64,000 nt of DNA from Dyella sp. BiH032 (GTDB lineage: Bacteria > Pseudomonadota > Gammaproteobacteria > Xanthomonadales > Rhodanobacteraceae). A program made the translations under genes and the position numbers. The notes under the pieces are model-generated. The model did no database searches. It saw only the letters and a list, made by a program, of their open reading frames with translations, and was not told the origin of the DNA. Numbering within the stretch: the stretch's first letter is position 1; every line of letters begins with the position of its first letter. Below, piece after piece: positions 1-10,325 of this stretch. The stretch spans positions 4,030,001 to 4,094,000 of the forward strand of contig NZ_CP134867.1 in assembly GCF_031954525.1 (NCBI RefSeq), read 5' to 3'.

Positions 1-471
1 AATCTCAATAACCTGATCAAGGGCACGGAGTTCGAGAACGCAGAGCTGGTGGACATCATCAAGAAGTCGTCCGGCGGGGTGTTCAACAATGCCGCCCAGG
101 TGTGGAACCACACCTTCTATTGGAACTCGATGCGCAAGCCGAACAAGGAGAATGCCCCCAGCGGCAAGCTCGCCGATGCCATCAACAAGGCGTTCGGCTC
201 GTTCGACAAGTTCAAGGAAGAATTCAGTAAATCGGCTGTGGGCAACTTCGGCTCCGGCTGGACCTGGCTGGTGCAGCGCCCCGACGGATCGCTGGGCATC
301 GTCAACACGTCTAATGCCGCCACGCCGATCACGGGGAGCGACAAGCCGCTCTTTACGGTCGACGTGTGGGAGCACGCCTACTACATTGATTACCGCAACG
401 CTCGCCCGAAGTACGTCGAGTCGTTCTGGGAACTGGTGAACTGGGAATTTGCGGCCAAGAATCTGGCCTGA
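1..471 (+). CDS. sodB: Fe/Mn superoxide dismutase, C-terminal part (5' end outside window)
   Basis: The reading frame is open from base 1, so the gene begins before the window; the visible part encodes about 156 residues. The product disproportionates superoxide in the cytoplasm. The segment WNHTFYW carries a metal-ligand histidine, and [11 protein letters not shown] carries the aspartate and histidine ligands near the C-terminus. The remaining text is typical of the Fe-type branch, although Fe versus Mn preference cannot be settled from this fragment. A GTG codon at 49 is in frame but lies inside the conserved domain and is not the start. A strong hairpin terminator follows directly. Confidence 0.95.
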   Translation, partial: NLNNLIKGTEFENAELVDIIKKSSGGVFNNAAQVWNHTFYWNSMRKPNKENAPSGKLADAINKAFGSFDKFKEEFSKSAVGNFGSGWTWLVQRPDGSLGIVNTSNAATPITGSDKPLFTVDVWEHAYYIDYRNARPKYVESFWELVNWEFAAKNLA

Positions 472-490
472 TCCCTTCACTGGGAAAGAA

Positions 491-522
491 AAAGCGGAGC
501 CGGCGACGGCTCCGCTTTTTTT
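491..522. terminator. Bidirectional rho-independent terminator between sodB and purK
   Basis: A perfect 12-bp stem (491-502 with 507-518) closes a 4-base GCGA loop and is followed by a T run. On the other strand the stem is followed by TTTTTCTTTC, so it can end both sodB and the convergent purK transcript. Confidence 0.9.
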
Positions 523-538
523 GCGCAACCTGCCGGGC

Positions 539-1693
539 TCAGCCCAGCAATCGAACCGCCGGATCCGCCTGCTGATCGCGCGCAAGCGCCTGAGCGATGC
601 CGCGCAGGCGTTCCGCCATCTGCGCAGCGTCCGGCGCGCAGACCGTGGCGTGCCCCACCTTGCGGCCGGGGCGCGGCTGCTTGCCGTAGTCGTGCCAATG
701 CGCGTCGACCGTGCGGAGCACGGGGGCGGCGTCGGGCAGTTCGCCGATCCAGTTGAACATCGCCGAGAGGCCGCGCGCCGCGGTATCGCCCAGCGGCATG
801 CCGAGCACGGCGCGCACATGATTCTCGAACTGGCTGGTGAACGCGCCCTCGATCGTCCAATGCCCCGAGTTGTGCACGCGCGGAGCCATCTCGTTGCCTA
901 GCAGCTCTCCGTCCTTGACGAATAGCTCCAAGGCGAACACGCCCACGTACGACAACCGCTCCGCCAGCGTGCGGGCCAGCGCCGTCGCGCGCGCCTGCAG
1001 TTCGCCCACCTCCGGCGCCGGGGCCAGGCTCAAAGAGAGCACGCCGTCGGTGTGCCAGTTCTGGGTGAGCGGCCAGGTGCGGAAATCGCCGTCGCGGCCA
1101 CGCACGGCGACCACCGACAGCTCACGGTCGAACGGCACGAAGGCCTCGAGGATCAAGCCGTGCGCCGCGGCCTGCGCGCCCAGGGCCGCCCAGGCGGCAT
1201 CGGCGTCGACAAGACTGCGTATGCGGAACTGCCCCTTGCCGTCGTAGCCGAGGCGGCGCGTCTTCAGGATGGCCGGCGCGCCGATGGTGGCCAGGGCGCG
1301 GTCCAGATCGGAACGCGTATCGACGGCCATGAAGGCCGGCGTGTCGAGTCCGCATTCGCGGAACAGGGTCTTCTCGGCCAGCCGGTCCTGCGCCACCGCC
1401 AGGGCGCGCGGCGCCGGAAAGACAGCGGCGCGCTCGGCCAGCCAATGCGCGGTTTCGGCAGGCACGTTTTCGAAGTCGAAGGTGACTACGTCCACCTGCT
1501 GGGCGAAACCTTCGAGTGCGGCGTAGTCCGTCCAATCCGCCGCCAGCAGCGGCGCAACCTGCGCGGCACAGGCATCGGGCGCGCTATCCACGACCAGAGT
1601 CTTCACCCCGAGCGGTGCTGCCGCCAGCGCCAGCATGCGGGCCAGCTGGCCGCCACCGAGGATGCCCAGCACGGGTTGGCGTCGTGCGGTCAC
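539..1693 (-). CDS. purK: 5-(carboxyamino)imidazole ribonucleotide synthase (PurK)
   Basis: This is the ATP-grasp enzyme of de novo purine synthesis that makes N5-CAIR from AIR, ATP and bicarbonate. The 384-residue protein starts with the glycine-rich [12 protein letters not shown] of the preATP-grasp fold. It has the ATP-grasp lysine/glycine loop ([14 protein letters not shown]) and the C-terminal [17 protein letters not shown] signature typical of PurK. Its ATG overlaps the purE stop by four bases (ATGA), so the two are translationally coupled as purE-purK. Confidence 0.97.
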   Translation of the reverse strand: MTARRQPVLGILGGGQLARMLALAAAPLGVKTLVVDSAPDACAAQVAPLLAADWTDYAALEGFAQQVDVVTFDFENVPAETAHWLAERAAVFPAPRALAVAQDRLAEKTLFRECGLDTPAFMAVDTRSDLDRALATIGAPAILKTRRLGYDGKGQFRIRSLVDADAAWAALGAQAAAHGLILEAFVPFDRELSVVAVRGRDGDFRTWPLTQNWHTDGVLSLSLAPAPEVGELQARATALARTLAERLSYVGVFALELFVKDGELLGNEMAPRVHNSGHWTIEGAFTSQFENHVRAVLGMPLGDTAARGLSAMFNWIGELPDAAPVLRTVDAHWHDYGKQPRPGRKVGHATVCAPDAAQMAERLRGIAQALARDQQADPAVRLLG

Positions 1694-2193
1694 TGTCGCG
1701 GGTCCGGGTGGTCGAGCACGGACTGCGTCTGGCGTGCGCGGTAGGCATCGAGCGCCGCGGCCAGCGCAGGATCGTGCAGGGCAAGCACGGCGGCCGCCAG
1801 CAGGCCCGCATTGACCGCGCCGGCACGACCGATCGCCAGGGTGCCGACCGGGATGCCTGCCGGCATCTGCGCGATCGAGAGCAGGGAATCCATGCCGTTC
1901 AATGCCTTGGACTGCACCGGCACGCCGAGCACCGGAAGCCGCGTCTTGGCCGCCAGCATGCCCGGCAGATGCGCCGCGCCGCCGGCGCCGGCGACGATGA
2001 CCTGAATACCCCTTGCCGAAGCTTCCTCGGCGTAACGGAACAGCAGGTCAGGGGTGCGGTGCGCGGAGACGACCCGCACCTCGTGGGGCACGCCCAGCTC
2101 GGTCAGCACGCCGGCCGCATGCTCCATGGTCTCCCAATCGGAACGGGAGCCCATCACTACGCCGACCAGCGGCGCCTTGGCTGTCGAAGTCAT
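1690..2193 (-). CDS. purE: N5-carboxyaminoimidazole ribonucleotide mutase (PurE, class I)
   Basis: PurE moves the carboxyl group of N5-CAIR to C4, the step after PurK. The motifs [16 protein letters not shown] and [11 protein letters not shown] are those of class I PurE, including the active-site histidine region. I place the start at the ATG at 2193 (MTSTAK, 167 residues); a TTG five codons upstream is also in frame but less likely. It is the first gene of a two-gene operon with purK. A Trm112-like gene is divergently transcribed from the same 70-bp gap. Confidence 0.96.
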   Translation of the reverse strand: MTSTAKAPLVGVVMGSRSDWETMEHAAGVLTELGVPHEVRVVSAHRTPDLLFRYAEEASARGIQVIVAGAGGAAHLPGMLAAKTRLPVLGVPVQSKALNGMDSLLSIAQMPAGIPVGTLAIGRAGAVNAGLLAAAVLALHDPALAAALDAYRARQTQSVLDHPDPRQ

Positions 2194-2262
2194 GGTTCGG
2201 CCATCCAAAAGGGGCTATTGTACGGACCTTTCCGCGTCATCACACGACCACACACGCTCCTC

Positions 2263-2535
2263 ATGGACAAGCGCCTGCTCGACATCCTCTGCTGTCCGGT
2301 CAGCAAGACCCCGGTCCGTCCGCTCGCCAAGAACGAGCTGGAGGCCCTGAATGCCGCCATTGCCCAGGGGCAGGTCGACACGGTGGCCGATGCCCGGGTG
2401 GAAACCCCACTGCAGGACGGCTTGATCACGGTCGACCGCAAGGTGGTCTACCGCATCGACGACGGCATTCCCGTGATGCTCCCCGAAGAGGGCGTGGGCA
2501 CCACCCAGCTGCGGGATTTTCCCTCCGCCGCCTGA
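2263..2535 (+). CDS. Trm112-family small protein (YcaR-like)
   Basis: This 90-residue protein begins LLDILCCPVSKTPVRPL, the N-terminal signature of the Trm112/YcaR family, and ends with the family's IPVMLPEE segment. Eukaryotic Trm112 activates methyltransferases; the bacterial members are small, often zinc-binding proteins of uncertain role. Here two adjacent cysteines are present but no full CxxC pair is obvious, so zinc binding is doubtful. A longer in-frame extension upstream is open, but it is antisense to purE and purK. The ATG at 2263 fits the family length. Confidence 0.85.
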   Translation: MDKRLLDILCCPVSKTPVRPLAKNELEALNAAIAQGQVDTVADARVETPLQDGLITVDRKVVYRIDDGIPVMLPEEGVGTTQLRDFPSAA

Positions 2536-2686
2536 GTTTTCGCCGGGCCGCTTGAGCCCGGCCGGGGATGCCCCCAGATGCCAACCCGAGCATGACATTG
2601 CGACGATTTTTCGCGTATCGTTGCCAGTTATGCGGTCGGCGTAGCCGCCACGGCGCGACGGCAGCACATCACACAGGGGTGTGGCG

Positions 2687-4935
2687 ATGAAAGACGCCAG
2701 TGAGCCATCCAATATCGTCAGCCTTAGCCAGCGCCTGGACCCGTCCAGCGAGCGCGGGGGCGCGCTGTTGAACACCGTGCGTGACATCGCTTCACGGCGC
2801 CTGCAGCTGCTGGTCAACGGCATGTTCGAACATGTGGACGACGCACTGTTCGATCTGGCCGAGAAGGCCGAGAACAACGCTGCGCAGATGCACTATTTCG
2901 ACGGCATGCGCGAAGTGCGCAAGCGTCGGCCGGCCGTCGAGCGCGCCTTCCTGAGCACGGTCTCCCGCGGCATCGCCGACTTCGTCTCCCAGCAGCGCAC
3001 CCAGGCTGGCTCGGGACCCGTGCAACTGCCCATCGGCACGGTCGAACTCACCCTGGTGGCCGACAACGAGCTGGAAGAGTCGCTTGCGATCACCAGCATG
3101 ATCGGCAAGAACGAGACGCGGCTCACCCGCGATCTGTTCGCGGTCAACCAACGCTTGTCGGTCATCTATGGCGGCGTCAAGGTCGAGGACTCGAACAATC
3201 CCATCGCGCCCGCATCGCTGACCCAGGCGTTCCGCCAGGCGATGCGCGAGCTGTCGGCGGAGATGCGCGTCAAGCTGATCATCTACAAGTTGTTCGATCG
3301 CTACGTGCTGGCCTCGCTCGACGAGCTTTACCAGGAAGTCAATGCCGAGCTGGTCCGCGCCGGGGTGCTGCCGCAGCTGCGCCACGAGGTACAGCGCAGT
3401 GGCGCGGCGCCCGCCGCTGCCGGCCAGGCGGCCGGAGCCACGCAGGGCGACGAGCTCCCGGCCGGAGACGACGCCGCCTCCAACGAACTGCTGCAAACCC
3501 TGCGCACGCTGTTCAGCGCCCGCCGCGGCGGCATGCCGGAAAACCTGCCGGTCGGCGGCCCGCTGCAGGTGCCGACGGTCAACGAACTCATCGGCGCCCT
3601 CAGCGTCCTGCAGAGCCAGGCCGCTTCGGTGGGCAGTCCCCTGCCCTTGCGCGGCGGTCCATCGACCGCGTCCGTGATGCAGGAAGTTGCCCACCTCAAG
3701 GAGCAGCTGCTGGCGCAGATCGGCTCGCTGCGCGGCGAGCGCCCGGGGCAGGTCGCGACGATGGACGAAGACACCATCGACCTCGTCGGCATGCTGTTCG
3801 AGTTCATTCTCGAAGACCGCAACCTGCCCACCGAAATGCAGGTGCTGCTCGCGCGACTGCAGATCCCGTACCTCAAGGCGGCCATTCTCGACCGCCGGCT
3901 GTTCGCCCATCGGCAACACCCGGCCCGCCGCCTGCTCGACAGCCTGGCGGACGCCGCCAAGGGCTGGTCGCCGGAGTCCGACCGCGACCACCGGCTGCAC
4001 GACAAGGTGAAGTCCATCGTCGACTCCCTGCTGCAGGAGTTCGATGACGACCTGACCATCTTCGATCGGCTCAATGCGGAGCTGCAGGACTTCCAGGACC
4101 AGAGCCGCCGTCGCGCGGAGCTCGCGGAACAGCGCGTGGCCGAGTCCACCCGCGGCCGCGAGAAACTGGAACAGGCGCGTCGCCGCGCCGCGAAGGAGAT
4201 CCTGACGCGCATCGGCGACCATGCGTTGCCGCCGCTGATCCACGGCATCCTGTCGCGCGCCTGGGCCAATTACATGGTGCTGACCATCCTGCGCCAGGGC
4301 GAGGAATCGTCCGAGTTCCGCGATTCGCTGCGCTTCGTCAACGACTTCATTGCCAGCACGCGCCCCGCGCGCTCGCTGGACGAGCGCCGCACGCTGCGCC
4401 AGATGCTTCCGGGCATCGAGCGCTCGCTGCGCCGCGGCTTGGCTAACGTGGCGTTCCAGGAAAGCGACATCGAGCGCCTGCTTGCCCAGCTGCATACCTA
4501 CTATCGGCATCAGCTCGGGGAACAGGTGGCGGCCGCGGACGTGCAGGCCGTCGAGGAACCCACCGCCCTGCCCATCCCGGAAAGCATCCAGCCCATCGCC
4601 GAAAGCGAGGCCATGCTGGCATCGGATGAGCCGGAAGCCGCGCAGGAAACAGACATTCCCGAGCTGCATGTCGTGCAGGAGCTGAAGCCGGGCATCTGGC
4701 TGGAATTCACCACGGAAGGCGACACCATCGAGCGCGCCAAGCTCTCTTGGATCAGCCCCATGAGCGGCCGCTATCTGTTCGTGAACCGCCGTGGCCTCAA
4801 GGTCGCCGATTACTCGCCGCATGAACTCGCGCGGGAAATCGCGGGCGGTCGGGCCCGCATCCTCGAGTCGACCGCCTTGTTCGATCGCGCATTGGATGCC
4901 ATCGTAGGCCGACTGAGCCAACCCGCCGCCTCCGC

Positions 4936-4939
<4 letters not shown>
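2687..4939 (+). CDS. DUF1631 family protein
   Basis: This large soluble protein (about 750 residues) belongs to the DUF1631 family common in Xanthomonadales and Pseudomonadales; its function is unknown to me. It is rich in arginine, glutamate and leucine, with long helical stretches. A probable coiled coil lies around residues 465-515 ([14 protein letters not shown] and following). The C-terminal 100 residues resemble a small beta domain ([20 protein letters not shown]), somewhat like PilZ-type or DUF1631 C-terminal regions. I choose ATG 2687 because AGGGG at 2675-2679 is 7 bases away; the in-frame GTG at 2681 would be too close. Its stop overlaps the nadC start by four bases. Confidence 0.85.
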
Positions 4940-5793
<854 letters not shown>

Positions 5794-5891
5794 CCGGGCG
5801 CCCGCGCGGCGCACCACTTCTCTTCGCAACCCGATGACTCCTTCGCCCGTACACCTTGCGGGCGGAGGATGGCGGCCACACACTGGCCTGC

Positions 5892-6302
5892 ATGGACCGA
5901 TTCACCGACCCGCTCCTGCTACTCGGCCTGCTGGCCGTCGTCGCTATATGGTTGAAGCTCAGCCGCTCACGCGAACTGGCCATCGCCGAGGCTCGCCGGC
6001 AATGCGAACGGCATGGCCTGCAGCTGCTGGATGAAACGGTCGGCCTGCGCAGTATCGGGCTGCGCCGACTGGACGGCGAGCGGGTTCTCGAGCGCAGCTA
6101 TAGCTTCGAAGTCAGCATCGATGGCGACGACCGTGAGCCGGGTCGCCTATGGTTCGCCCACGGCCGGCTCACCGGCCTGAGCCTGCCGACCATCGAGACC
6201 CGCATACCCGACAACCCCGACGACGCCACGGATGCGGGCAACGTCGTTCCTCTGCGCCCTCGCCTGGGCGGCAGGAAATCGGGCGATACGCATCTGCACT
6301 GA
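5892..6302 (+). CDS. DUF3301 family membrane-anchored protein
   Basis: A 136-residue protein with one N-terminal membrane segment (DPLLLLGLLAVVAIWLKL) and a charged cytoplasmic domain containing ERSYSFEVSIDGDDREPGR. This matches DUF3301, a gammaproteobacterial family of unknown function. The ATG at 5892 places the membrane helix at the amino end; a TTG at 5856 in the same frame is less likely. It is about 100 bp downstream of nadC and convergent with sspB. Confidence 0.75.
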   Translation: MDRFTDPLLLLGLLAVVAIWLKLSRSRELAIAEARRQCERHGLQLLDETVGLRSIGLRRLDGERVLERSYSFEVSIDGDDREPGRLWFAHGRLTGLSLPTIETRIPDNPDDATDAGNVVPLRPRLGGRKSGDTHLH

Positions 6303-6348
6303 GACTACGCACCTGCACTGAGACCCGACGGCATGCCCCGCCGGTTGC

Positions 6349-6801
6349 CTACTTCACCACGCGCAGGAACGGTGCACCCTTGCGCGGCTTCTCGCCCGCG
6401 TCGGCTCCATCGGCGGAAGGCGTGTCATCCGACGGCGGTTCCGGCGGAGAGGGGGGATCGCCGCCTTCGTCGGCCGGAAACATCATGCCCTGCCCATTCT
6501 CCTGGGCATAAAGCGCCAGCACGGCATTGACGGGGATCAGGATCGAATGGCTGACGCCCGAAAACCGCGCCTGGAAACTGATCCACTCGTTGCCGAGGTC
6601 CAGGTTCGCCACCGCGCGCATGGCCAGGTTCAGCACCACCTGCCCGTTCTTCACCACCTGCGGCGGCACGCGCACGCCTTCGCGCGCGGCGTCCACCAGG
6701 ATGTAGGGCGTGAGGTTGTTGTCGGTGATCCAGTCGTAGATCGCCCGCAGCAAGTACGGGCGATTGGAGGTCATCGGTAAGTGTTGGTCGTTACTGCTCA
6801 T
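6349..6801 (-). CDS. sspB: ClpXP protease specificity-enhancing factor SspB
   Basis: SspB binds ssrA-tagged polypeptides and hands them to ClpXP. The 150-residue protein has the conserved N-terminal SspB fold (RPYLLRAIYDWITDNNLTPY, with ILVDAA following). An acidic, proline-rich flexible linker comes next, and the C-terminal tail APFLRVVK is the XB peptide that docks on ClpX. The gene follows sspA with a 2-base gap, the classic sspA-sspB pair. ATG 6774 (MTSNRP) is an alternative start; neither has a good ribosome-binding site. Confidence 0.95.
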   Translation of the reverse strand: MSSNDQHLPMTSNRPYLLRAIYDWITDNNLTPYILVDAAREGVRVPPQVVKNGQVVLNLAMRAVANLDLGNEWISFQARFSGVSHSILIPVNAVLALYAQENGQGMMFPADEGGDPPSPPEPPSDDTPSADGADAGEKPRKGAPFLRVVK

Positions 6802-6803
6802 TT

Positions 6804-7427
6804 TCAGGGGCGCATGGCCTTTTCTTCCGGGGTCATACTGCGCGCAAATCCCTGGCTATGGAATAGGCGCTCGCCATAATCCAGCACCGGCTTGCCCTCG
6901 CGTCCCAGGTCCACGCCAAGCCACGGCAGGCGCCAGACCACGGGAGCCACCAGGCAATCGGCGAGGCTCATTTCCGGGTTCAGAAAGAACTTTGACGCCT
7001 TGAACAGCGGCAGCGATGTCAGCAGGTGTTCCCGCAAACGCTTGCGCGCGGCATCCGCGGGCCGACCGCCGGCACGGATGGTATTCACCTCGGGTAGCCA
7101 GTCCAGCTCGATGCGCAGCGACGCCAGACGCAGGCGGGCACGCGAAAGCGGATCGATCGGCATCAGCGGCGGATGAGGATAACGCTCGTCCAGGTACTCG
7201 CAGACCACCGAAGTACCGTAGAGCGTGAGGTCGCGATCGACCAGCGTGGGCGTGGAGCCGTACGGGTTCAGATCCAGCAGATCCTCCGGCGGCTTGCTCG
7301 GATCGACGATTACCCTGTCGTAGCTGACACCCTTCGCCGCCAGCACCAGACGGGTGCGGTGACACTGGATGTCATCCGCGGTCGAGTACAGGGTCAGTAC
7401 GGATCGCGAACGTGCGCTTTGAACCAT
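6804..7427 (-). CDS. sspA: Stringent starvation protein A (GST-fold transcription factor)
   Basis: SspA is an RNA-polymerase-associated protein with a glutathione S-transferase fold but no GST activity. The N-terminal thioredoxin-like half (LTLYSTADDIQCHRTRLVL, then NPYGSTPTLVDRDLTLY) and the helical C-terminal half match the family. About 207 residues from ATG 7427 (MVQSARS); a GTG/ATG five codons upstream is less likely. It lies just after petC, an arrangement common in beta- and gammaproteobacteria, and before sspB. Confidence 0.93.
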   Translation of the reverse strand: MVQSARSRSVLTLYSTADDIQCHRTRLVLAAKGVSYDRVIVDPSKPPEDLLDLNPYGSTPTLVDRDLTLYGTSVVCEYLDERYPHPPLMPIDPLSRARLRLASLRIELDWLPEVNTIRAGGRPADAARKRLREHLLTSLPLFKASKFFLNPEMSLADCLVAPVVWRLPWLGVDLGREGKPVLDYGERLFHSQGFARSMTPEEKAMRP

Positions 7428-7498
7428 GCGCGGTCTCCCCATCGACTAGACGCATGCGGCGGCCGGAGCCGCCGCATGCCGGGCCACGGAGCGACGTC

Positions 7499-8260
7499 TC
7501 AGTGGACGTCCTTCCAATATTCCTTCTTGAGCGCGTACGCCAGCAGCGTGAAACCGGCCAGGAACAGCAGCACCCAGATGCCATAGCGCTGCCGCTGCAG
7601 GGCCGCCGGCTCCGCAACGTACTCCAGGAAAGTGGTCAGGTCACGGGTGGCCTGCTGGAACTCGGCCGGCGTGAGCTTGCCCGGATGCGCAAGCTCGAGC
7701 TTCTCGACCGTCTCCTCGCCGTCGGCCTTCTTCATCACCGCGGTCTGCAATCCCTGCAGTTCCCAGAGCGGGTTGGGCATGGAGGCGTTCGGGAACACCG
7801 TGTTGTTCCAGCCCACCGGACGGGTCGGGTCCAGGTAGAACGAGTTCAGATAGCCATAGACCCAGTCCGCGCCTTTGGCGCGCACTTCCAGCGAGAGATC
7901 CGGCGGGGCCTTGCCGAAGAACGACGCCGCAGCGTCTTCCGGCATGTGCGACACCACGGAATCACCGAACTTCGCGCCCGTGAAGTTCAGGTTGTCCATC
8001 ACGTCCTTCTCGCTGAGGCCGAGGTCTTCGGCCACGCGGGAATAACGCACGAACTTCAGCGAGTGGCAGCCCACGCAGTAGTTGAAGAACAGCTTGGCGC
8101 CACGCTGCAGGGCAGCCTGATCGTGCACGTTGGTGCCGGCCGACGGCAGCGAGCCCTCTTCCGACGCCAGGACCGTGGTGGTGGTGGTGCCGGCCAGCAG
8201 GCCGACCGCAAGGGCAATCGAGGAGATATAGCGCTTCATCAGGGACTGCCGCTTAGTCAT
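7499..8260 (-). CDS. petC: Cytochrome c1 subunit of the bc1 complex
   Basis: Carries electrons from the Rieske protein to cytochrome c at the periplasmic face. There is an N-terminal signal segment (SSIALAVGLLAG region), a CVGCH heme-attachment site with the preceding FNYCVGCHSLKFVRYSR context, a candidate methionine axial ligand in FPNASMPNPLW, and a C-terminal membrane anchor (IWVLLFLAGFTLLAYAL) ending in a lysine-rich tail. I take ATG 8260, which overlaps the petB stop by 8 bases; ATG 8239 (MKRYIS) is also possible and would give a more compact signal peptide. Confidence 0.95.
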   Translation of the reverse strand: MTKRQSLMKRYISSIALAVGLLAGTTTTTVLASEEGSLPSAGTNVHDQAALQRGAKLFFNYCVGCHSLKFVRYSRVAEDLGLSEKDVMDNLNFTGAKFGDSVVSHMPEDAAASFFGKAPPDLSLEVRAKGADWVYGYLNSFYLDPTRPVGWNNTVFPNASMPNPLWELQGLQTAVMKKADGEETVEKLELAHPGKLTPAEFQQATRDLTTFLEYVAEPAALQRQRYGIWVLLFLAGFTLLAYALKKEYWKDVH

Positions 8261-9560
8261 GGTCATACACCACCCGCTCCGGTACCGGCTTGGTCTTCTC
8301 GCGGCCACCGCGCGTGTAGATCCACAAGAACACGAAGTAGCCGAAGTAGATCAGCGTCATCACACGGCCGAACGAGTTCTCCCAGAAGGTCACGTCGGTA
8401 TGGCTGCCGAACCAGGCCGGGATGACCTCCGCGACGACGCCCGCACCGACGGCACCGAGCGCGATGAAGGAGACCACGAACAGGCCCAGCGCCACCTTGA
8501 AGCCCGTGCCGCGATAGCGGATCGAGCGCACCTTGCCGGCATCGATCCAAGGCAGCAGGAAGAGCAAGACGATCGCCCCGAACATGCCCAGCACGCCCCA
8601 GATCGCCGTGCTGAAGAACGACGGGATCATGCGCAGAATCGCGTAGAAGGGAGTGAAGTACCACACCGGCTTGATGTGGGTGGGCGTCACCAGGTTGTTC
8701 GCCGGCACGAAGTTGTCGTGCTCGAGGAACCAGCCGCCGAAGGTCGGCGCGAAGAAGATGATGAAGGCCGCAATGAGCAGGAAGAAGCCGACGCCGACCA
8801 GGTCCTTCACCGTGTAGTACGGATGGAAGGGAATGCCGTCGGCCGGCTTCTCGGGATTCCAGCGGTTGCCCTTGGGACCCTTCTTGATCTCCACGCCATC
8901 CGGGTTGTTCGAACCCACTTCATGCAGCGCGGCCAGATGCAGCACCACCAGCAGCAGCAGCACCAGCGGCAGCGCGATCACGTGCAGCGCGAAGAAACGG
9001 TTGAGCGTGGCATCGGCCGGCAGGTAATCGCCCATGATCCACTCCACCAGGGAGTTGCCGATCACGGGAATGGTGCCGAACAGCGAGATGATCACCTTGG
9101 CGCCCCAGAACGACATGTTGCCCCACGGCAGCACGTAGCCCATGAAGGCCTCGGCCATCAGCACCAGGAAGATCAGCATGCCCAGCAGCCACACCAGTTC
9201 GCGCGGCTTCTGGTATGAGCCGTACATCAGGCCGCGGAACATGTGCAGGAACACCACCACGAAGAACAGCGAGGCACCCGTGGAGTGCATGTAGCGGATC
9301 AGCCAGCCCCACTCCACGTCGCGCATGATGTACTCGACCGAGGCGAACGCTTCCGCGGCGCTGGTCTTGTAGTTCATGGTGAGGAAGATGCCGGTGACGA
9401 TCTGGTTGACCAGCACCAGCAGGGCGAGCGAACCGAAGTAGTACCAAAGATTGAAATTCTTCGGCGCGTAGTACTCGGTCATGTGCTTGCGATAGGTCGG
9501 CGCCAAGTTCGGCGCGCGCTCATTGACCCAATCGCCGATGCGCGAGAACAGGGTAGCCAT
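8253..9560 (-). CDS. petB: Cytochrome b subunit of the bc1 complex
   Basis: A 435-residue integral membrane subunit that holds hemes bL and bH and the two quinone sites. The heme-ligand regions RYMHSTGASLFFVVVFLHM and FALHVIALPLVLLLLVVLH are present with paired histidines. The Qo-site PEWY-type motif appears as PVWYFTPF, a known variant that replaces PEWY. Overlaps petA by one base and petC by eight, so the three subunits are tightly coupled. Confidence 0.97.
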   Translation of the reverse strand: MATLFSRIGDWVNERAPNLAPTYRKHMTEYYAPKNFNLWYYFGSLALLVLVNQIVTGIFLTMNYKTSAAEAFASVEYIMRDVEWGWLIRYMHSTGASLFFVVVFLHMFRGLMYGSYQKPRELVWLLGMLIFLVLMAEAFMGYVLPWGNMSFWGAKVIISLFGTIPVIGNSLVEWIMGDYLPADATLNRFFALHVIALPLVLLLLVVLHLAALHEVGSNNPDGVEIKKGPKGNRWNPEKPADGIPFHPYYTVKDLVGVGFFLLIAAFIIFFAPTFGGWFLEHDNFVPANNLVTPTHIKPVWYFTPFYAILRMIPSFFSTAIWGVLGMFGAIVLLFLLPWIDAGKVRSIRYRGTGFKVALGLFVVSFIALGAVGAGVVAEVIPAWFGSHTDVTFWENSFGRVMTLIYFGYFVFLWIYTRGGREKTKPVPERVVYDHD

Positions 9561-10165
9561 CAGCCGGCCTCCTTCGGATCCACGCCAATCTGGATGTGCG
9601 TGTCATCCACGAAGTGGTACGGGGGGATGAGCATGTTCTTAGGCGCGGGAACGCCGGCGTAGACACGGCCGGCCATGTCGTAGCGCGACTTGTGGCAGGG
9701 GCAGTAGAAACCGCCCTTCCACTCCGGATCGAACGGCTCGGGCTTCATCACCGGCACGAAGTCCGGCACGCAGCCGAGATGGGTGCACAGGGCCACCATG
9801 ACCAGCCACTCCGGCTTGATCGAGCGCGTTTCGTTCTGCGCGTACTTGGGCTGCTGCTCCGCCGAGCTGCCGCTGGACTTGGCGTCGACCAGACGCCCGT
9901 CCTGACCCGGCAGGGCATCGAGCTGTTCCTTGGTGCGGTTCACCACGAAGACCGGGAGGCCACGCCAGGGGTAGGTCACCTTCTGACCCGCCTCGATTTT
10001 GCTGATGTCGACCGTGACAGGAGCACCGGCGGATTTGGCTCTTGCGCTGGGCTCCCACGACTTGATGAAGGGCACGGCTGCCGCGATGACTCCTGCTCCA
10101 CCAACCACCGCCGTGGTCGCTGTAAGGAACCGTCGGCGGCCATGATCGACGACTTCGTTCGCCAT
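9560..10165 (-). CDS. petA: Ubiquinol-cytochrome c reductase Rieske iron-sulfur subunit
   Basis: Rieske 2Fe-2S protein of the bc1 complex. The cluster ligands lie in CTHLGC and CPCHKSRYD. The N-terminus (MANEVVDHGRRRFLTATTA) has a twin-arginine motif followed by a hydrophobic anchor, as usual for Tat-exported Rieske proteins. I choose ATG 10165 because GGAGAG lies 6-7 bases upstream; ATG 10189 lacks a visible ribosome-binding site. The resulting 201 residues is normal for the family. First gene of the petABC-sspAB cluster. Confidence 0.96.
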   Translation of the reverse strand: MANEVVDHGRRRFLTATTAVVGGAGVIAAAVPFIKSWEPSARAKSAGAPVTVDISKIEAGQKVTYPWRGLPVFVVNRTKEQLDALPGQDGRLVDAKSSGSSAEQQPKYAQNETRSIKPEWLVMVALCTHLGCVPDFVPVMKPEPFDPEWKGGFYCPCHKSRYDMAGRVYAGVPAPKNMLIPPYHFVDDTHIQIGVDPKEAG

Positions 10166-10226
10166 CAGGCTCTCCGGTACATATGCCATTGAGGTGCGAC
10201 TCTTTGGGGGCCGCAAAAATCGCGTT

Positions 10227-10255
10227 AGTGTAGCGTCAGCCCCTGGCCCGTACAA
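10227..10255 (-). promoter_or_regulatory. Candidate sigma-70 promoter for petABC
   Basis: On the minus strand TTGTAC (10255-10250) and TACACT (10232-10227) are separated by exactly 17 bases, each matching consensus at 4 of 6 positions. The start of transcription would lie near 10220, about 55 bases before the petA ATG. A plus-strand TACAAT at 10251-10256 overlaps and could serve the divergent protease gene. Confidence 0.45.
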
Positions 10256-10325
10256 TAAAACCGGTCAGGCGCCTGCGTCGATCCACACCCTCCGTCCAGG
10301 GCGTTGCCACAGCTCACTTTTCCTC

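Noticed and set aside
2792..4921. A 709-codon antisense open frame opposite the DUF1631 gene
   Set aside because: Low-complexity translation dominated by Arg, Gln, Ala and His; no start context and no recognisable fold.
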